A DNA stretch of 64,000 nucleotides from Odiellus spinosus (GCA_963920705.1 OY987226.1:23941636-24005635), one strand, 5' to 3'; counted from the stretch's first letter, positions 1-11,124 are shown. Notes: generated by a model from the sequence alone, not told the origin. A program made the numbers and translations.

Positions 1-865
1 TCCAGAGATATTGAGCCAAAAATATTCAATAGATTTTGAAATACTTCCCTGTTTTTTGCTGGCGGGTCATACATAAAAGTTCTATTTAATCCAAAATGTT
101 AGGTTAGAAATTGGTTTAAATAAATTAGGGTGAAGTCTACAAAAATTGGTGTAGAATCAGTTAACCCATGTTGTATCACTGCATTAGTTTGCGTGGAATT
201 ACCTAATCACATTCACTTTACAAATTCCTCTTGAATCACTTTAAAAGACTTATTACATACCTTCCCGTTTGTTATTCCTTATAATTTTGACTTTGTTTAT
301 TTTAGCTAATTCTAGACCGTCACTTCCTGTAAAAAAAAAAAAAATGTTTTCATTCATAAATACCAAACAGTCTTTAAGTGATACTTAACAGCTGCCATGA
401 GCATTTTTTATTTAGAGCATTATACCTGTATTGAAATTAACTACTGAACTCCTTAGAAATTACCAGTAGTGGGAATTTTCTAACAGCTGCCTTGGAAGAA
501 AAATATGAGACTTCCAACAACCCCCTTGAGTTTCCCATCCCACAAAAACCGCTTATGTGTCACCTCATTATTTATTTTTGATACTTCATTGTGTCATTTT
601 TCAAAAGTGAAAAAAATAAAAGTCACTGCTAGACAGCCAATTACTAAAATTTTATGCACTCTGCATCTGAATGTAGTCTCGAGAGTTCGATTCAAAGGAG
701 TTTATAATACAATTTTCTTAGAAATTCACTAAATTAGTATTTAACCAATTAAGTTAGCAGACTAGTGACCAACCTTACCGAACTGTATAGTATCTGCTTC
801 CCGAGTTCTGAGTGTAGTTTTGCTACTAGATGGACGAATGAGGATACCATTTGTGGCCATGCTCT

Positions 866-983
866 CCCTTACCAAAAAAAGTTAGTCTTAAGAGGTCTTG
901 GAGGAAGTCTTAGAGACTTCCCCAAGACTTTTGTAGCGTTCTTCAGTACCTCTTCAGATCAGACTAACTTTTTTCGGTAAGGG
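866..983 (+). mobile_element. MITE-A copy 1 (internally deleted, 118 bp)
   Basis: Short member of the most frequent repeat family in the window. It begins CCCTTACC followed by an A-run and GTTAGTCTTAAGAGG, and ends with the inverted counterpart AGACTAACTTTTTTCGGTAAGGG split over the last bases. The middle, normally rich in AAGTCTTGGGGAAGT blocks, is shortened by about 70 bp compared with the 190-bp full-length copies. It is flanked by CT on both sides, which fits a 2-bp target duplication. No coding capacity. Confidence 0.85.
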
Positions 984-2199
984 CTTACGGTGTATGCGTT
1001 TTACAAGTTTTATATCTGCTACCTATACCTAGAATTGTGCTTGGAGCTATCTAAAAATTCGTGGCTAGCGACAGCTTTAGGTGGAATAGAATATAGAATT
1101 TAAAATTAATATAAATTCAATTACCATCTCGACTAAAGTCATCAATGAGTATAATTTCTTTAATGAGCTTCTCTGGACTACGATTTAAGATGCTGCAAGA
1201 TCAGAAACACCATAGTGCTGATTAGTAAAAATAAAATACTTCAATAACCATTAGTGTACGAAAAACAGGATTCTTTAAGGCCCTACCTGCTATAGAATCT
1301 ACCCTTTGAAAATTACTTTCAATTATGCTCATATAGATAGATTTGACAGTACAATAGGCCAACACTAGTGGCTAAGCAAGAGAAGACCGGATTGGCAAAA
1401 AGCCGGCTAAAACTTGTTTTTACTGGGACATGTGGCGAAAAAGTTGGTAAAAAGCTAAAAGTGGCAAAAACTTTAATCAAGGGTAGAATGCTGTGAAAGA
1501 AATTTAAATTGCATTTGTAGGATGTTTGACAAATAAAGGAAAAGATTAAGATACATAACTCTAAAGTTAAAACTAGAACTGAAATATGGTGTTTCATATT
1601 TAGCATTTGATAACATAGCGCATCTTCAATCTGTTTCGTAGTTTGAAAACTTCTTATTTGGCTTTTTATGACTTCTTTCCAAAGTCACCCCGCAGTTATT
1701 GGATTCTATTTTAAGTGTCAGATCTTCTCCTCATACGTCATCACGTTTTTTATTTTCATCAAGAGCTTGCCTACACTAGCTATATGCATTTGTCTCTTCT
1801 AGCATCCTTTCTGTCCACTTTTATTGGGACCTTCGAAGGAATTATTGGGCCTTTTTTTTCAACTTATACTGTTTTTAACTTGCCAACCCTGAGAAAGAAG
1901 ACAACTTTAAAGGGGCTCAGATGGTCCCTTTAAGGGACCTTCTATTAGGCATATAAAAACAGATATAACTTCACAAGCAGCAAGTCCAATTGCATGATTG
2001 AAGCGACCTGTATAAACACCTTGATAGATATTTACCTGACTACTGTTCTTAATAATGTAGACCTTGCTTCATTATGAAAAGTAATTATCACACTTGTTGA
2101 TGGCAAGTTTTCTGGGTATGATTTGGAAGAACATCTGCAAAAAATTATCGCCATTATTAAAACAAAACCGTAGCTGTTGCTAGTCACTAATTGGGCTGA
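984..2199. other. Intergenic or intronic stretch with nothing recognised
   Basis: AT-rich sequence without a supportable exon, RNA gene or TIR pair. The same holds for 1-865. Around 1820-1945 there is a faint resemblance (CTTTAAGGGA context) to the middle of the solo LTR family at 6385 and 40219, too weak to call a copy. Confidence 0.4.
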
Positions 2200-3195
2200 G
2201 GTTAAAATCAAAGCCCAATTTTCAATCTATATCATATCAAAAAAAAATCAAGGATGATATAGGTTTCCTTCATATGTAAACGTGACATCAAACATAAAAA
2301 AAAAAAAAAATCTAGAAAAAGTTCAAATTTAAGTTAGCCAAAACAATTTAAAAATGCCGTAGAACCCAAAATAACAAATTACTATATTCATTGTATTAAA
2401 AGGTTTTTCAAAATTTTAAATCAAAAACGCACTGCATTAAAAAATTGGTTACTAATTTTATAATTGATAAGCTTACAGATCTATTCATTTTGAGTTATCA
2501 TTTGTAAGTAACAATGTTTTGTAATCGTTAATTGACAGTGAGATTTTTTATTACATTAGTTCAACTAAAGTTCAAAAAAGGACCCATAAACGTTACCAAA
2601 ACGTTGTTTTATTCGCTTTTTCTTTTATATTTCCAATGTACCACTGTTCATCGTCAAGCAACGCATTTACCTGGGTTTACATTCCTCCCAATCGGCCTCT
2701 TTAGCCTTAAGGGCCTTTCACACCAGCCGATTTTTCCCTTCATCTAGATGGCCCAATTAACTGTCGCAATTAGTTAGCTCAGCTCCACCGTTCATACGAA
2801 CTGTCAAGCATTATAAGTGTGAGGTCACATCTTTGATCACGCCATGTTTTCTTTCGATTGATATTTAGATTTGAAGGTTAATTTCAGTCGTTTTCAGAAA
2901 TACTGTTAATCTTTTATATGGCTTTTTAAAATTATTTAAAATTTTCACTCGCTATCAGAAATATAACTAGTCAAACAGCAGCCTAATAATCGATCGAAAA
3001 TAAAATGGCTAACAGTAGAGCACGTAGATAATTTTTCATTATGCAGATTGACCGGATAATAATCCCTAACACCTGGGGTATACGTCATAAAGTGTCTGTA
3101 GTCTTTGAAATTCTCAAAGTTGGATGATAACTTGCCTAGAAATTGGATCAGCAACCCAATTTTTCTTGGACGATTTTAATATCGCCAAATTGACC

Positions 3196-4298
3196 ATATC
3201 TAAATGCTTTTCATGGTGGGACCGAGTTTCTGGTATGGTTTTAATACCTTTCCCCCAATTTAAATTATTCTATGGGAAGTAGGACATTTTCAAACTTTAT
3301 AATCCCTGTTTAAAGGCACATACAAATTTTGTAGGTTTCAGAGAATTGTATCCAAAGCCATCCTACAAGGAGCATACTAAAACGCAAAAACCTAAAGAAA
3401 TTGTTCGTTTGCGACTTCAAACAGGGAATATAAAGTTTGCTTATCTTTCCAAAGAAGATGTCCTACATCCTGTAGAAGAATTTAAATTGGGAGAAAGGTA
3501 TTAAAACCATACCAGAAACTCGGTTCCACCATGGACTAATTAGAGTATACACAGGGACGAGTGGCAGAAGTAATTTTCTGGCTAACGATTGTTAAATGCG
3601 CCCTCCAGTGGCATTCATGGGAACTAACGACAAACCGAGTCAAAATGGGGTAGGAACGAGGGGAAAAATACTAGCACAAGATTTATAAAGTTAGGCCTTT
3701 AGGCACGTGTTTACTAAATCAATCAGTACTATGATTATCGCAATACACGATGAATTTTCAAGCTCAAACAGCGGAGACATTGTTTGCAGACTTTATACAT
3801 TATCCAGAGATGAAAAAAAGTACAATTGTACAATTAAGAGATTCAGATGATGGTAAATTTTGGTTTAAAAAAAAAAAAATAAATAAATAAAACATTAATG
3901 AACTTAACTATGGAAGTACATTGGATCGCTTTTGCAAGACTGGTAAATGCACAGCTTTTTCCTCATAATTAAGTTGTAAAACTAACCAACAAATAACTCA
4001 TTAAATTTTAACAAAAGAGACTAGAATAGTCGTTTAGAAATATAGCTAAGCAGACGAAAATTTCAAACAACATTGAATAAAATATTTCAGTTCACAGTGG
4101 AAAGATGACATTATAGCCTCATAATTCTGTTTCCTTTTTTTATGCTTTGACTCGGCTAGATTTGGTCACGACATTTAACAAGACTCGGCCGCGGCTCTAT
4201 AAGGGAAATCTGTGTCTGCCACTCGCCCTGTGTATACTCTAATTAGTCCATGGTTCCACCATGCTTTCATACCATGGTCAGAAAAGCATTTAGATATG
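3196..4298. repeat. Inner palindrome interrupted by a Mutator-like insert
   Basis: ATATCTAAATGCTTTTC at about 3196 pairs with GAAAAGCATTTAGATAT near 4282-4298. CCGAGTTTCTGGTATGG at about 3221 pairs with CCATACCAGAAACTCGG near 3508-3524. Removing 3531-4251 and one copy of GGTTCCACC reconstitutes a continuous inverted repeat, so this palindrome predates the insertion. Confidence 0.7.
3531..4251. mobile_element. Mutator-like non-autonomous element, 9-bp target duplication
   Basis: A 721-bp insert bounded by inverted repeats starting ATGGACTAATTAGAG at the left and ending CTCTAATTAGTCCAT at the right. The inverted repeat continues through CACAGGG and CGAGTGGCAGA for about 40 bp. The 9-mer GGTTCCACC lies directly outside both ends (3522-3530 and 4252-4260). 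A 9-bp duplication is typical of the Mutator superfamily. That assignment is inferred from duplication length and TIR form only, because no transposase remains. Confidence 0.75.
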
Positions 4299-4589
4299 AA
4301 GAGACTATCATTCAAAGGTCCAACTTTTTACTCCTTTTAGTAACCCGGATAAATGTGTTGCTTGCACCTATGGTGAACAGTGGTAAATAGGAAATTTAAA
4401 GGAAAATGCGAAGAAAAGAATGACGTTTTGGTAACGTTTATGGAGAGAAAGGGTGGTAACCTATCTTAGCCCAACGTATGCTGAGTCCCTTTTTAATATT
4501 ATGACTTTAGTTGAACCAATGTTATTTCAAGAAAAAAGCTCACTGTCATTTAACGATCACAAAAAAATTGTTACTTACAAATGAATCTG

Positions 4590-4779
4590 CCCTTACGGAA
4601 AAAAGTTAGTCTGATCTGAAGAGGTCTTCAAGAATGCTACAAAAGTCTTGAGGAAGTCTTTGAGACCAACCCAAGACTTCTTGACGTAATGGAAGACTCC
4701 TCCAAGACCTCTTAAGACTACATAAGACACCCAAAAGACTTCCACAAGACCTCTTAAGACTAACTTTTTTTCGTAAGGG
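4590..4779 (-). mobile_element. MITE-A copy 2 (190 bp)
   Basis: Full-length copy in inverse orientation, inserted in the right arm of the fold-back element at 2200-5035. The opposite arm provides an empty-site comparison: its complement reads through CTGTAAGCTTATC. Here CTG is followed by the MITE, then A, then TGTTAGCTTATC. That supports a 2-bp duplication of TG with one extra base at the element end. Confidence 0.9.
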
Positions 4780-5439
4780 ATGTTAGCTTATCAGTCAATA
4801 AACTAGTAACCAATTTTTAATGCAGTGTGTTTTTGATTAAACATTTTGAAAAACCTTTTCTAATGCTCATTTAATGCAATAAATATAGTAATTTATTTAT
4901 TTTGGGTTCTAAGGCATTTTTAACTTGTTTTAGCTAACTTACATTTTTCATGTTTGATGTACCGTTTACATATGAGGGAATCCTATATCTTCCTTGAATT
5001 TTTGATATGTTATAGATTGAAACATGGGCTTTCAGATGGTATATACTTTGGTACATATTTCAATTGTGGCACGGCTTCGAAGACCACCATGTTTTTATAA
5101 TTTTTCCATTTTTGGCAGTGTTCCAAGTAAAATAGCGCCACATCCGTTGGTCATACAATAAAGCTAATGCTTTTATCGTGTTCCCTGGATCAAGAACTAC
5201 CAGAAAGCTTTCTATTTGTTTAATTTTAACTTGGTATTCGAAATCCATAGATAATTATGTATATTCTACTTTTCGCGTTTATTTTGAATTCAAAGGGCAC
5301 TTTCATAATTTATAGAAATAAAACGAAACGTTCTACGCAAATTATTATTGAACTAATCTAGGCCCTACCACCCATTTGAACAGCAAATGAAAGGGTTTTT
5401 GAAATATTCATATCTTAAAATCTATATTGAATTTTGACT

Positions 5440-5536
5440 TTAAAACTTGGATTTACTGATGAAATAGTCTATATTTTAACTGATTAAAGTTTCATCAAAA
5501 TCGGTGATGGTGCTGTGGTTTCACATGGAATGACCC
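5440..5536. repeat. Remnant of the GGGTCATTCC-terminus family
   Basis: The segment ends with CACATGGAATGACCC, the complement of the terminal repeat of the element at 36391-38266, preceded by a TTTCATCAAAATCGGTGATGG block. Related ends occur near 20070, 39600 and 54727. It is probably a solo end or decayed copy of that family. Confidence 0.45.
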
Positions 5537-5623
5537 TTCAGTTAAGTCGTTCATTATAGTTAACATTTATTTAAAATGAAATATCTCAAAAATTACCTGG
5601 TCTAAGTCGCCTTTTGATAACTG

Positions 5624-5771
5624 CCCTTACCGAAAAAAGTTCGTCCTATCTGATGAGGTCCTCAAGAATGATACACAAGTCTTGGGGAAGTCTTCAAGAC
5701 TTCCCCAAGACCTCTTAAGACACCCAAAAGACTTCCCCAAGACCTCTTAAGACTAACTTTTTTTGGTAAAG
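5624..5771 (-). mobile_element. MITE-A copy 3 (deleted, damaged end)
   Basis: Starts CCCTTACCGAAAAAAG like the other inverse copies. It lacks about 40 bp of the middle and ends TTTGGTAAAGACCCC instead of GTAAGGG, so one terminus is mutated. No flanking duplication can be assigned. Confidence 0.8.
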
Positions 5772-6072
5772 ACCCCTTAAGTTCTTAACCATATTCTGTG
5801 ATTGGCTATTGAATTGTTTTTCAAAATGATAAAAACTACCTTTATTTGGACATCTAGTAGGTTCATTTAAGAGCGAAATTGATGTTTTAACCATTTTTTA
5901 AGCTTTTTACTCATTGTATAATATCCCAAAACCAAGGACTCATTGAAGCAGGAGCATATCAGTTTACCGTACAGGTCTTAGAGTAATAAAAATAAGATGA
6001 GGCAGATACTTCCTGAATAAAAATGGCATATTAAAAAAATGTGTAATTTTAAAAATAAGAGGGCTGCGGCTA

Positions 6073-6155
6073 CCATTAATGATATCTTAAATTTTACTTT
6101 CCTTTAGGGCTCTGTGGGTGGTACAAAGGAAATTTAAGATAAGGAATCATTAGTG
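6073..6155. repeat. Short imperfect hairpin
   Basis: ATTAATGATATCTTAAATTT at about 6075 pairs with AAATTTAAGATAAGGAATCA at about 6132 and continues through TTTCCTTT/AAAGGAAA, leaving a loop of about 20 bases. No other copy was found in the window. Confidence 0.5.
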
Positions 6156-6384
6156 CTTGAAAAGGGCCCATGGCCCAAAACTAGCTAGTCTTAAAACTAC
6201 AAAAAAAGATTTTATTCACAAATTATATGCTGCATCCTTTTTATTACTATCTCATGCTCCACCAGAGATGAGGTCTGGAGTAAATAACTTTTGCCATGTT
6301 TACGCATGAATATTGCTATTTCGAATTAACGTATATTTGGAAATTTGTTTCAACTAAATTAGAACTAGATATGTTGAAAACTGT

Positions 6385-6859
6385 TGTAACCGGGGGAAAA
6401 TTTGGGTTGGAAATTTCGCTACTTATTTTCTATCTAATCTTTCCCCAAGATTACGTATTTCCTTTCGGAGGAATTGGGAGGTGATCTCTTTAAGGGATAT
6501 TTTCTAAATATTATATTACCCTTGCATTGTAATTAACGTTGATCTCCTTTCCTCCAAAGCGACTGAGATGATTATTTTTTTACTTAAATAATTACAACTT
6601 TGTTCTAGCGTTTGCTCGATATTTTATTTCAAAATATTCTCTCTTTGAGAACGCGAACTTTCTCTCTATAAATCTATTATCAATCTGTTTTGAAATCCAC
6701 AATCAATCTGCTTTCTTATCTCTACAACATCTATTTTTATACAAAGAAAAAGGGGGTGGAGATTTGCAACAAGGAGTCCAGCTGGAATATTCCAGCAGTT
6801 TGCATGGAAGGAGCGCCACCTATTTGGCTAAATAACCTTCCAGCTGGACACCTGTTGCA
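6385..6859. mobile_element. Solo LTR, copy 1 (475 bp, TSD CTGT)
   Basis: Begins TGTAACCGGGGG and ends CACCTGTTGCA, i.e. the TG...CA termini of an LTR. It is flanked by CTGT on both sides (6381-6384 and 6860-6863). A second copy at 40219-40662 is clearly homologous over its length (shared TTTAAGGGATATTTTCTAAA, AAAAAGGGGGTGGAGATTTG) but has different flanks, AGTC on both sides. Two independent 4-bp duplications around the same TG...CA unit strongly suggest solo LTRs of a Gypsy-type or similar retrotransposon. No internal coding region lies next to either. Confidence 0.85.
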
Positions 6860-7083
6860 CTGTTTTCTTTATCCCTTAAATATCTCTTCACAAATATTAA
6901 CCTATCCTAGTGTCGGTTTATCAAGGATTAGTATAAAAATTCTAAATAGTTACTAAGAATGGGGATGTAAGATAAGATTTTCATCGCGAAGAATGCTTTC
7001 TAGAAGTTCCCTAAGCAGACGATGAGGAATTTCATGATTGAAAAAAAAAAAAGGTCTTCAGCATATAGTAGTGTGTCCCTATA

Positions 7084-7273
7084 CCCTTACGGAAAAAAAT
7101 TAGTCTGATCTGAAGAGGTCTTCAAGAACGCTACAAAAGTCTTGGGGAAGTTTTTAAGACCTCCCAAAGACTTCTTGACGTAATGGAAGACTTCCCCAAG
7201 ACCTCTTAAGACTACATAAGACACCTGAAAGACTTCCCCAAGAGCTCTTAAGACTAACTTTTTTTGGTAAGGG
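7084..7273 (-). mobile_element. MITE-A copy 4 (190 bp)
   Basis: Full-length inverse copy between TATA on the left and TATA on the right, consistent with a 2- to 4-bp duplication. It carries the standard blocks of alternating CTTCCCCAAGACCTCTTAAG. The open frame across it is a by-product of low stop content. Confidence 0.9.
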
Positions 7274-7852
7274 TATATACATCTTAGCTGACATCCCCAT
7301 TTATCTATTTCCATCTTGGAGAGAGTAAATAGATTACTGCGTTTACATGAGAGTCCATCCTTCTCTACAATCCTTATATCTTCAACAAACTCTGCTACTT
7401 TTTAAAAACTCACTTATTTAAAACAATAATAGTTTATTTATTTAATTTTTAACAAAACATCATTAAGGTTTGAGGAACTACAAAACATGTCTATCATGAT
7501 AAGACTAAACTAACGGTACTAAAACATAGATCAATCTAGAAAAATGACATAATTATAATATCTTCTACTCTATGAAATACAGAAGATCGTCTGCTCTATA
7601 GGATTTTAGATAAATAGACTTAACACTCATAGTACTGAACAAATTATTTTCAACGACTCTTTTGGGTATTTTTTTAGGCTTTGACATTGACAAAATCGGG
7701 AAACACTAATGAGATCGAGATTACTTAACTGGGTTCCTTTAAAGAGACAGTATTTGCTCTGTGTCAAGGATACAATGGGGACAGTATATTTATTCTCTCT
7801 TGGATAGGTAAATTATCCGTGTTGCTTAGAGTATTTTAGAAAGTGGCTTTAC
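7274..7852. other. Likely intron of the minus-strand GALNT gene
   Basis: No exon, TIR or RNA gene recognised. It follows the donor site of the exon at 8103-7853 on the minus strand, so it is expected to be intronic. Confidence 0.4.
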
Positions 7853-8103
7853 CGTGAATGTCTTGTATCAGGGACGTCTCTATTGCTGAGTATTTTGTCA
7901 CTGGCATTTTGGTTGAACTTGTTCTTTGCGTACGCATCACCACCAGGCTTGATGGCTGTTTTTTCAATGTAAGCCTCTTCATCAAAATACTGCCAAGAAA
8001 TTCGCCTATCTAATCCAATGGGTGTCAAAGCCTGAAAACTTCCCATTTTAGCTTCTTCCGGTGAATACGTCACCTTTAATCGCAAGCCCCTGTTTTCTGT
8101 ATC
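7853..8103 (-). CDS. Internal exon of a polypeptide N-acetylgalactosaminyltransferase (GALNT family)
   Basis: A 251-nt exon with acceptor TTTTTTTAG before GATACAGAA (exon starts at 8103) and donor G|GTAAAG after position 7853; phase 0 in, phase 2 out. The translation contains an aromatic DEEAY stretch, then KFNQ..SDKI, NRDVPD and TRH. GALNTs carry this F-N-x3-S-D-x-I-x3-R-x2-P-D-x-R-H signature in the segment joining the stem to the catalytic GT-A domain. These Golgi type II membrane enzymes start mucin-type O-glycosylation by adding GalNAc to Ser/Thr. The acidic residue in NRDVPD recalls GALNT7/10-type proteins, but the subtype is a guess. Other exons (membrane anchor upstream, catalytic and ricin domains downstream) were not found and probably lie beyond large introns. 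A fold-back repeat fragment sits upstream. Confidence 0.75.
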
Positions 8104-8309
8104 CTAAAAAAACGAATAGTATTATATGACTAAATGACAATTTTTCATAGCAAACAGTAAACTGCCATTACCCTGGTAATCTACCGGGTAAATAACCGAC
8201 TTAGCATGCTAGCATCAAACCAATAATATTGCCAGCTAGTTCAGCAAATGTAAGCGCAAAATGCACTTAAAACCTCCATTTTACATTTGTTTACCTCAGA
8301 TCACAATGT

Positions 8310-8480
8310 AAAACAGTAATGTTTATGAAGTTGCAACAGGACACTGTTGCGGACAATGTTTTCAAAATTCGCTCCAAATTCACGATAGTAATACACCAGG
8401 AAGCTGTTGTGGGTGATTTTTAAGAATTCACGTCTAAGAATTTATGATAGATTTTTACAGTGCAACAGGAGGTTGTTCCA
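8310..8480. repeat. Degenerate tandem repeat, about 70-bp unit
   Basis: Three imperfect occurrences of a GCAACAGGA...TGTTG block (near 8332, 8395 and 8462), each followed by an AATTCAC..ATGATAG-like segment. Too diverged to name. Confidence 0.35.
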
Positions 8481-8900
8481 GTTGAACTATCATATTTTCT
8501 CGCCGAGAGTTTTCTAGTAGACTTGAACTAAGTGTGTAAGTGACGTCATAGATTTAAACCAAAAATTAGCGATAAAAACAGGTCGCGTATTTCGTCAAGC
8601 AAGCAGTTCCTTCGAGCTTAAGTAGCCCATCTAGACGTTGCCCACCCAATCGTCATTCTACTGGAAAGTTTCTCAACTTAGTCCTTCTGTTGTCACCAGA
8701 GAATTGGGATTTCTAACTATAGGAACATGGTCTACGGGAAGGAATATGGACTGAAGAATGAAACGACTCTAAGCCTAGGACCAGCACGCAATCATAACTA
8801 AATGAAAAGTTCAACATGAGGACTGTTTTGTTTAGTAATTATTATTTTTAACAGTACCAACATATCTCTCCTTATAGACTGGCAATACCTGGGGAAATAT
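8481..8900. mobile_element. Partial arm of the fold-back family seen at 57700-59480
   Basis: Shares GCGATAAAAAC, CAAGCAAGCAGTT, TAGACGTT..CCCACCCA, GTCATTC and GGAACATGGTCTA with one arm of the fold-back at about 58600-58800, in the same order. The partner arm is absent here, so it is a truncated copy. Confidence 0.6.
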
Positions 8901-9229
8901 AGTTTTTAAGGGTGTGAGAAGCATTTCATATAACAATTGGGTAAAATACAGCCTCCTATGTTTCAGACGCAACAAACTATGAAAATATGTTGCCAAACCA
9001 AAAAATTTACAAAAGCCTGGAAATAAAGATGGCGGCCGATTTTAAACTTTTGCATAAATGGAGCTATATTCGGCCTAGAGAGGCGGTTTAAATTGCAAAT
9101 CTGTATATGTCAATGAGAATAAAGTGTGTACAATGTACTGCCCGACTCCTGAGTCACCCAAAAAATCTGCATCTCTAAAAGTGGCCATACACTATTTAGG
9201 TCCAATTTAGGGGCCTAAATAGTGGCAAT

Positions 9230-10440
9230 AGTTGACACTCGTTGCCGAGTTATTTTGAAAAAGTTTCCGGGCCTCGCAATTTTCAGGCCAAAATGTCTCA
9301 GAAAAGTGGCTACACTACTTTGGCCGGGGAAAATTCTGTTAACCAACCCCCCCCCCCCCCCAGTGAATAATTTTAAATTTTTAAAAAATATCCAACCAGG
9401 CTTGGTTAGGTTAGTTTAGATTAGGAAATCAGCAGCACAAGTCGTAATCTATGGGATTTTAATATGGGAATTTGAAAATTTCAAATACATTTTTCTCAAA
9501 CTTCAACTGGTCGGACATTTTGGCCATATTTAACAATAGCTGCCGCTGGCCTTTTAACTATATCAGTTATTGTTTCTAAATCCCAAAAATGAGAGAAAAA
9601 TTATGGTGGCAAAATTTTTCCCCGGAAACCATTATTAAGAAAGTTATAAGCGATTAATTAATGGCGTCATGCCAAGGCATACCTTCACATTTAAGAGACA
9701 TCAACGCCAGCTGAGCTTCAATTTTTGCACATTATATGACCAAAGATAAAAAGGAAACTTCCCATGTAACACATTACTATCAAAATTAACACCTTACCGC
9801 TAAAAGTTTGAAAAGAATGCAGTGACTCTTGCTTGAGAAAAAAGCCTCGAATAATTGAAAATTTATTTTATTATATAATAATAATTATTTAAAGTTTAAA
9901 AGTACCTTACTTTAAGTTAGGTTAGTTTGGGTTAGTTTAAGCTAGGTTGGGTTAGTTTAGGTATAAACACTGGCAATGTCTTGGTGAAGATGTAATAGAA
10001 TGTTCTTCGTGTAAAAAACAGACTGTATTCTATGGGATTTTAACATGTTTTTAAAATTTCAAATAGGCATAACTTTTTTAATAATGGTTTCCGCGGAAAA
10101 ATTTTGTCACCATAATTTTTGTCGCTTTATTGTCTTTAAAAATAAAATAGAAAAAATGTCGGCGGCGGCTATTGTTAAAAACTCCCTAGATTTTTTAGAT
10201 TTTTTTTTTTTTTTCCTCACAAAGTCTTAATTAGTCCAAAACTATCTTTATGGGTCTGGTCGGTTAATGGAATCCATGCCTTAATGCGGGCCAAAATAGT
10301 GTAGCCCCGTTGCCACTTCTAATTTGGCCTTTAAAATACAATGCCAGGAAACAAAGCCAAACTAATGGACACTTGTTTCTGACATATTTTGACCTGAGGC
10401 CAGGAACTGGGCCAAAATAGGGCCTCAACGAGTGTCAGCT
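9230..10440. mobile_element. TIR element with long imperfect inverted repeats
   Basis: The left end AGTTGACACTCGTTG pairs with CAACGAGTGTCAGCT at the right end. Similarity continues inward for about 85 bp through GGCC-rich blocks. A second pair of inverted blocks lies inside (AAATTATGGTGGCAAAATTT at about 9600 against its complement near 10100). The element also holds a degenerate TTAGG-type tract and homopolymers. It has no coding capacity and no clear target duplication. The GGCCAAAATAG blocks recall the palindrome at 34535-34890. Confidence 0.6.
9910..9965 (+). repeat. Degenerate TTAGG/GGTTAG-type tract
   Basis: A run of GTTAGGTTAG, GGGTTAG and GCTAGGTTGGG-like units, with a shorter run at 9405-9422. 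It resembles arthropod TTAGG repeats but is interstitial, short and inside a TIR element, so it is not a telomere. Confidence 0.5.
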
Positions 10441-11124
10441 CTTAAGGCTGTCTCACACTGGGCAGATTTTCATGTCAGCATCAGTTGTCATGGTGGATTT
10501 CCAATTTCACTTCAGCAACGAGATATCGCGCATTGCAATGACAAAACCGATGTTGTCATCGGCGTTCCGTTGCTGAAGTGAAAAACCCGTTCTCAAGAGA
10601 GTTGAAATCATCTCAACTTTTTGAAGCTCATCCCGGTTTCAAGCGTGAACGTCACATCTACGTTTTAGAATCATCCAATAGGAAAGCAAGAAAATATGGG
10701 GTGGGATTTTAGTGACGAATTACTGAGAAATTTGTTATTTTAAAACATGCTTTTTTGGATTCCAACTTCCACGTGGGGATATCACATTTCAGTAATAAGT
10801 TTAAATCTAGCTCGATCATCGATGGCTGAAAATGACATAATGAAGATGATTAGGGAAAACGAAGATTATGGTGCTGATTTTTCCCAGCTCGATTTTGATG
10901 AGCAATTAATAGAAAAAATTAAGGAAAGGCCATATTTCATTGACCCTAGCAATTACAGTTCTTTATTTTTGTGTGTTAAATGAAGATAAAACGGGATAAA
11001 AAGAAAGGCTAAAAAGTTAGCGAAACGATATAAAAAATGGCTACCGACTGAACTAAGTTCCCTCCAAGGATGTAAACAAAAATGTGCGCGCGCAGCGGCA
11101 GCTGTTGTTCGGAAGCTGGACAGT
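10441..11124 (+). mobile_element. Possible TIR element carrying a MADF fragment
   Basis: The left sequence GGCTGTCTCACACTGGGCA and the complement of the right GACAGTGTGGGATACCC agree at about 14 of 19 positions. Inside are TTTCACTTCAGCAACG and its perfect complement about 50 bp further on, then a MADF-type frame (10822-10983). PIF/Harbinger elements often pair a transposase with a MADF or Myb-like protein, which would explain the domain. No transposase was seen. Confidence 0.4.
10822..10983 (+). pseudogene. Truncated MADF-domain protein
   Basis: A 53-residue frame. After an acidic start it contains FDEQLIEKIKERPYF followed by DPSNY, matching the opening of the MADF DNA-binding domain (pattern L-I-x2-[VI]-x-x-R-P-x-[LIF]-[YD]-D). 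The frame stops shortly after, about one quarter into a normal 85-95 residue domain. The following sequence has basic KRKAKKLAKRYKKW-like residues in another frame, so a frameshift is likely. Upstream in-frame sequence to 10747 is open but does not look like MADF. Either a broken transposon accessory gene or a domain-carrying exon; I favour the first. Confidence 0.5.

Larger units (their letters stand above)
2200..5035. mobile_element. Large fold-back (palindromic) element with nested inserts
   Basis: The left arm at about 2200-2690 is an imperfect inverted copy of about 4330-5035. Paired blocks include AAGCCCAATTTTCAATC (2211) with GATTGAAACATGGGCTT (near 5015), CATAAACGTTACCAAAACG (2587) with its complement at about 4425-4445, and TACCACTGTTCA (2638) with its complement near 4380. 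The arms are each about 500-700 bp. The interior holds a second palindrome (3196-3530, continuing at 4252-4298). Two younger insertions sit inside: a Mutator-like element (3531-4251) and a MITE-A (4590-4779). No transposase is visible, so this is a non-autonomous fold-back element. Superfamily unknown and no target duplication identified. Confidence 0.75.

Noticed and set aside
5060-5248. Minus-strand 62-codon frame with several Trp residues, resembling a ricin-type repeat of GALNT
   Set aside because: No acceptor precedes it, the QxW spacing is not right, and it adjoins the end of a fold-back element; not supportable as an exon.
9910-9965. Telomere-like TTAGG tract
   Set aside because: Short, degenerate, interstitial and inside a TIR element.
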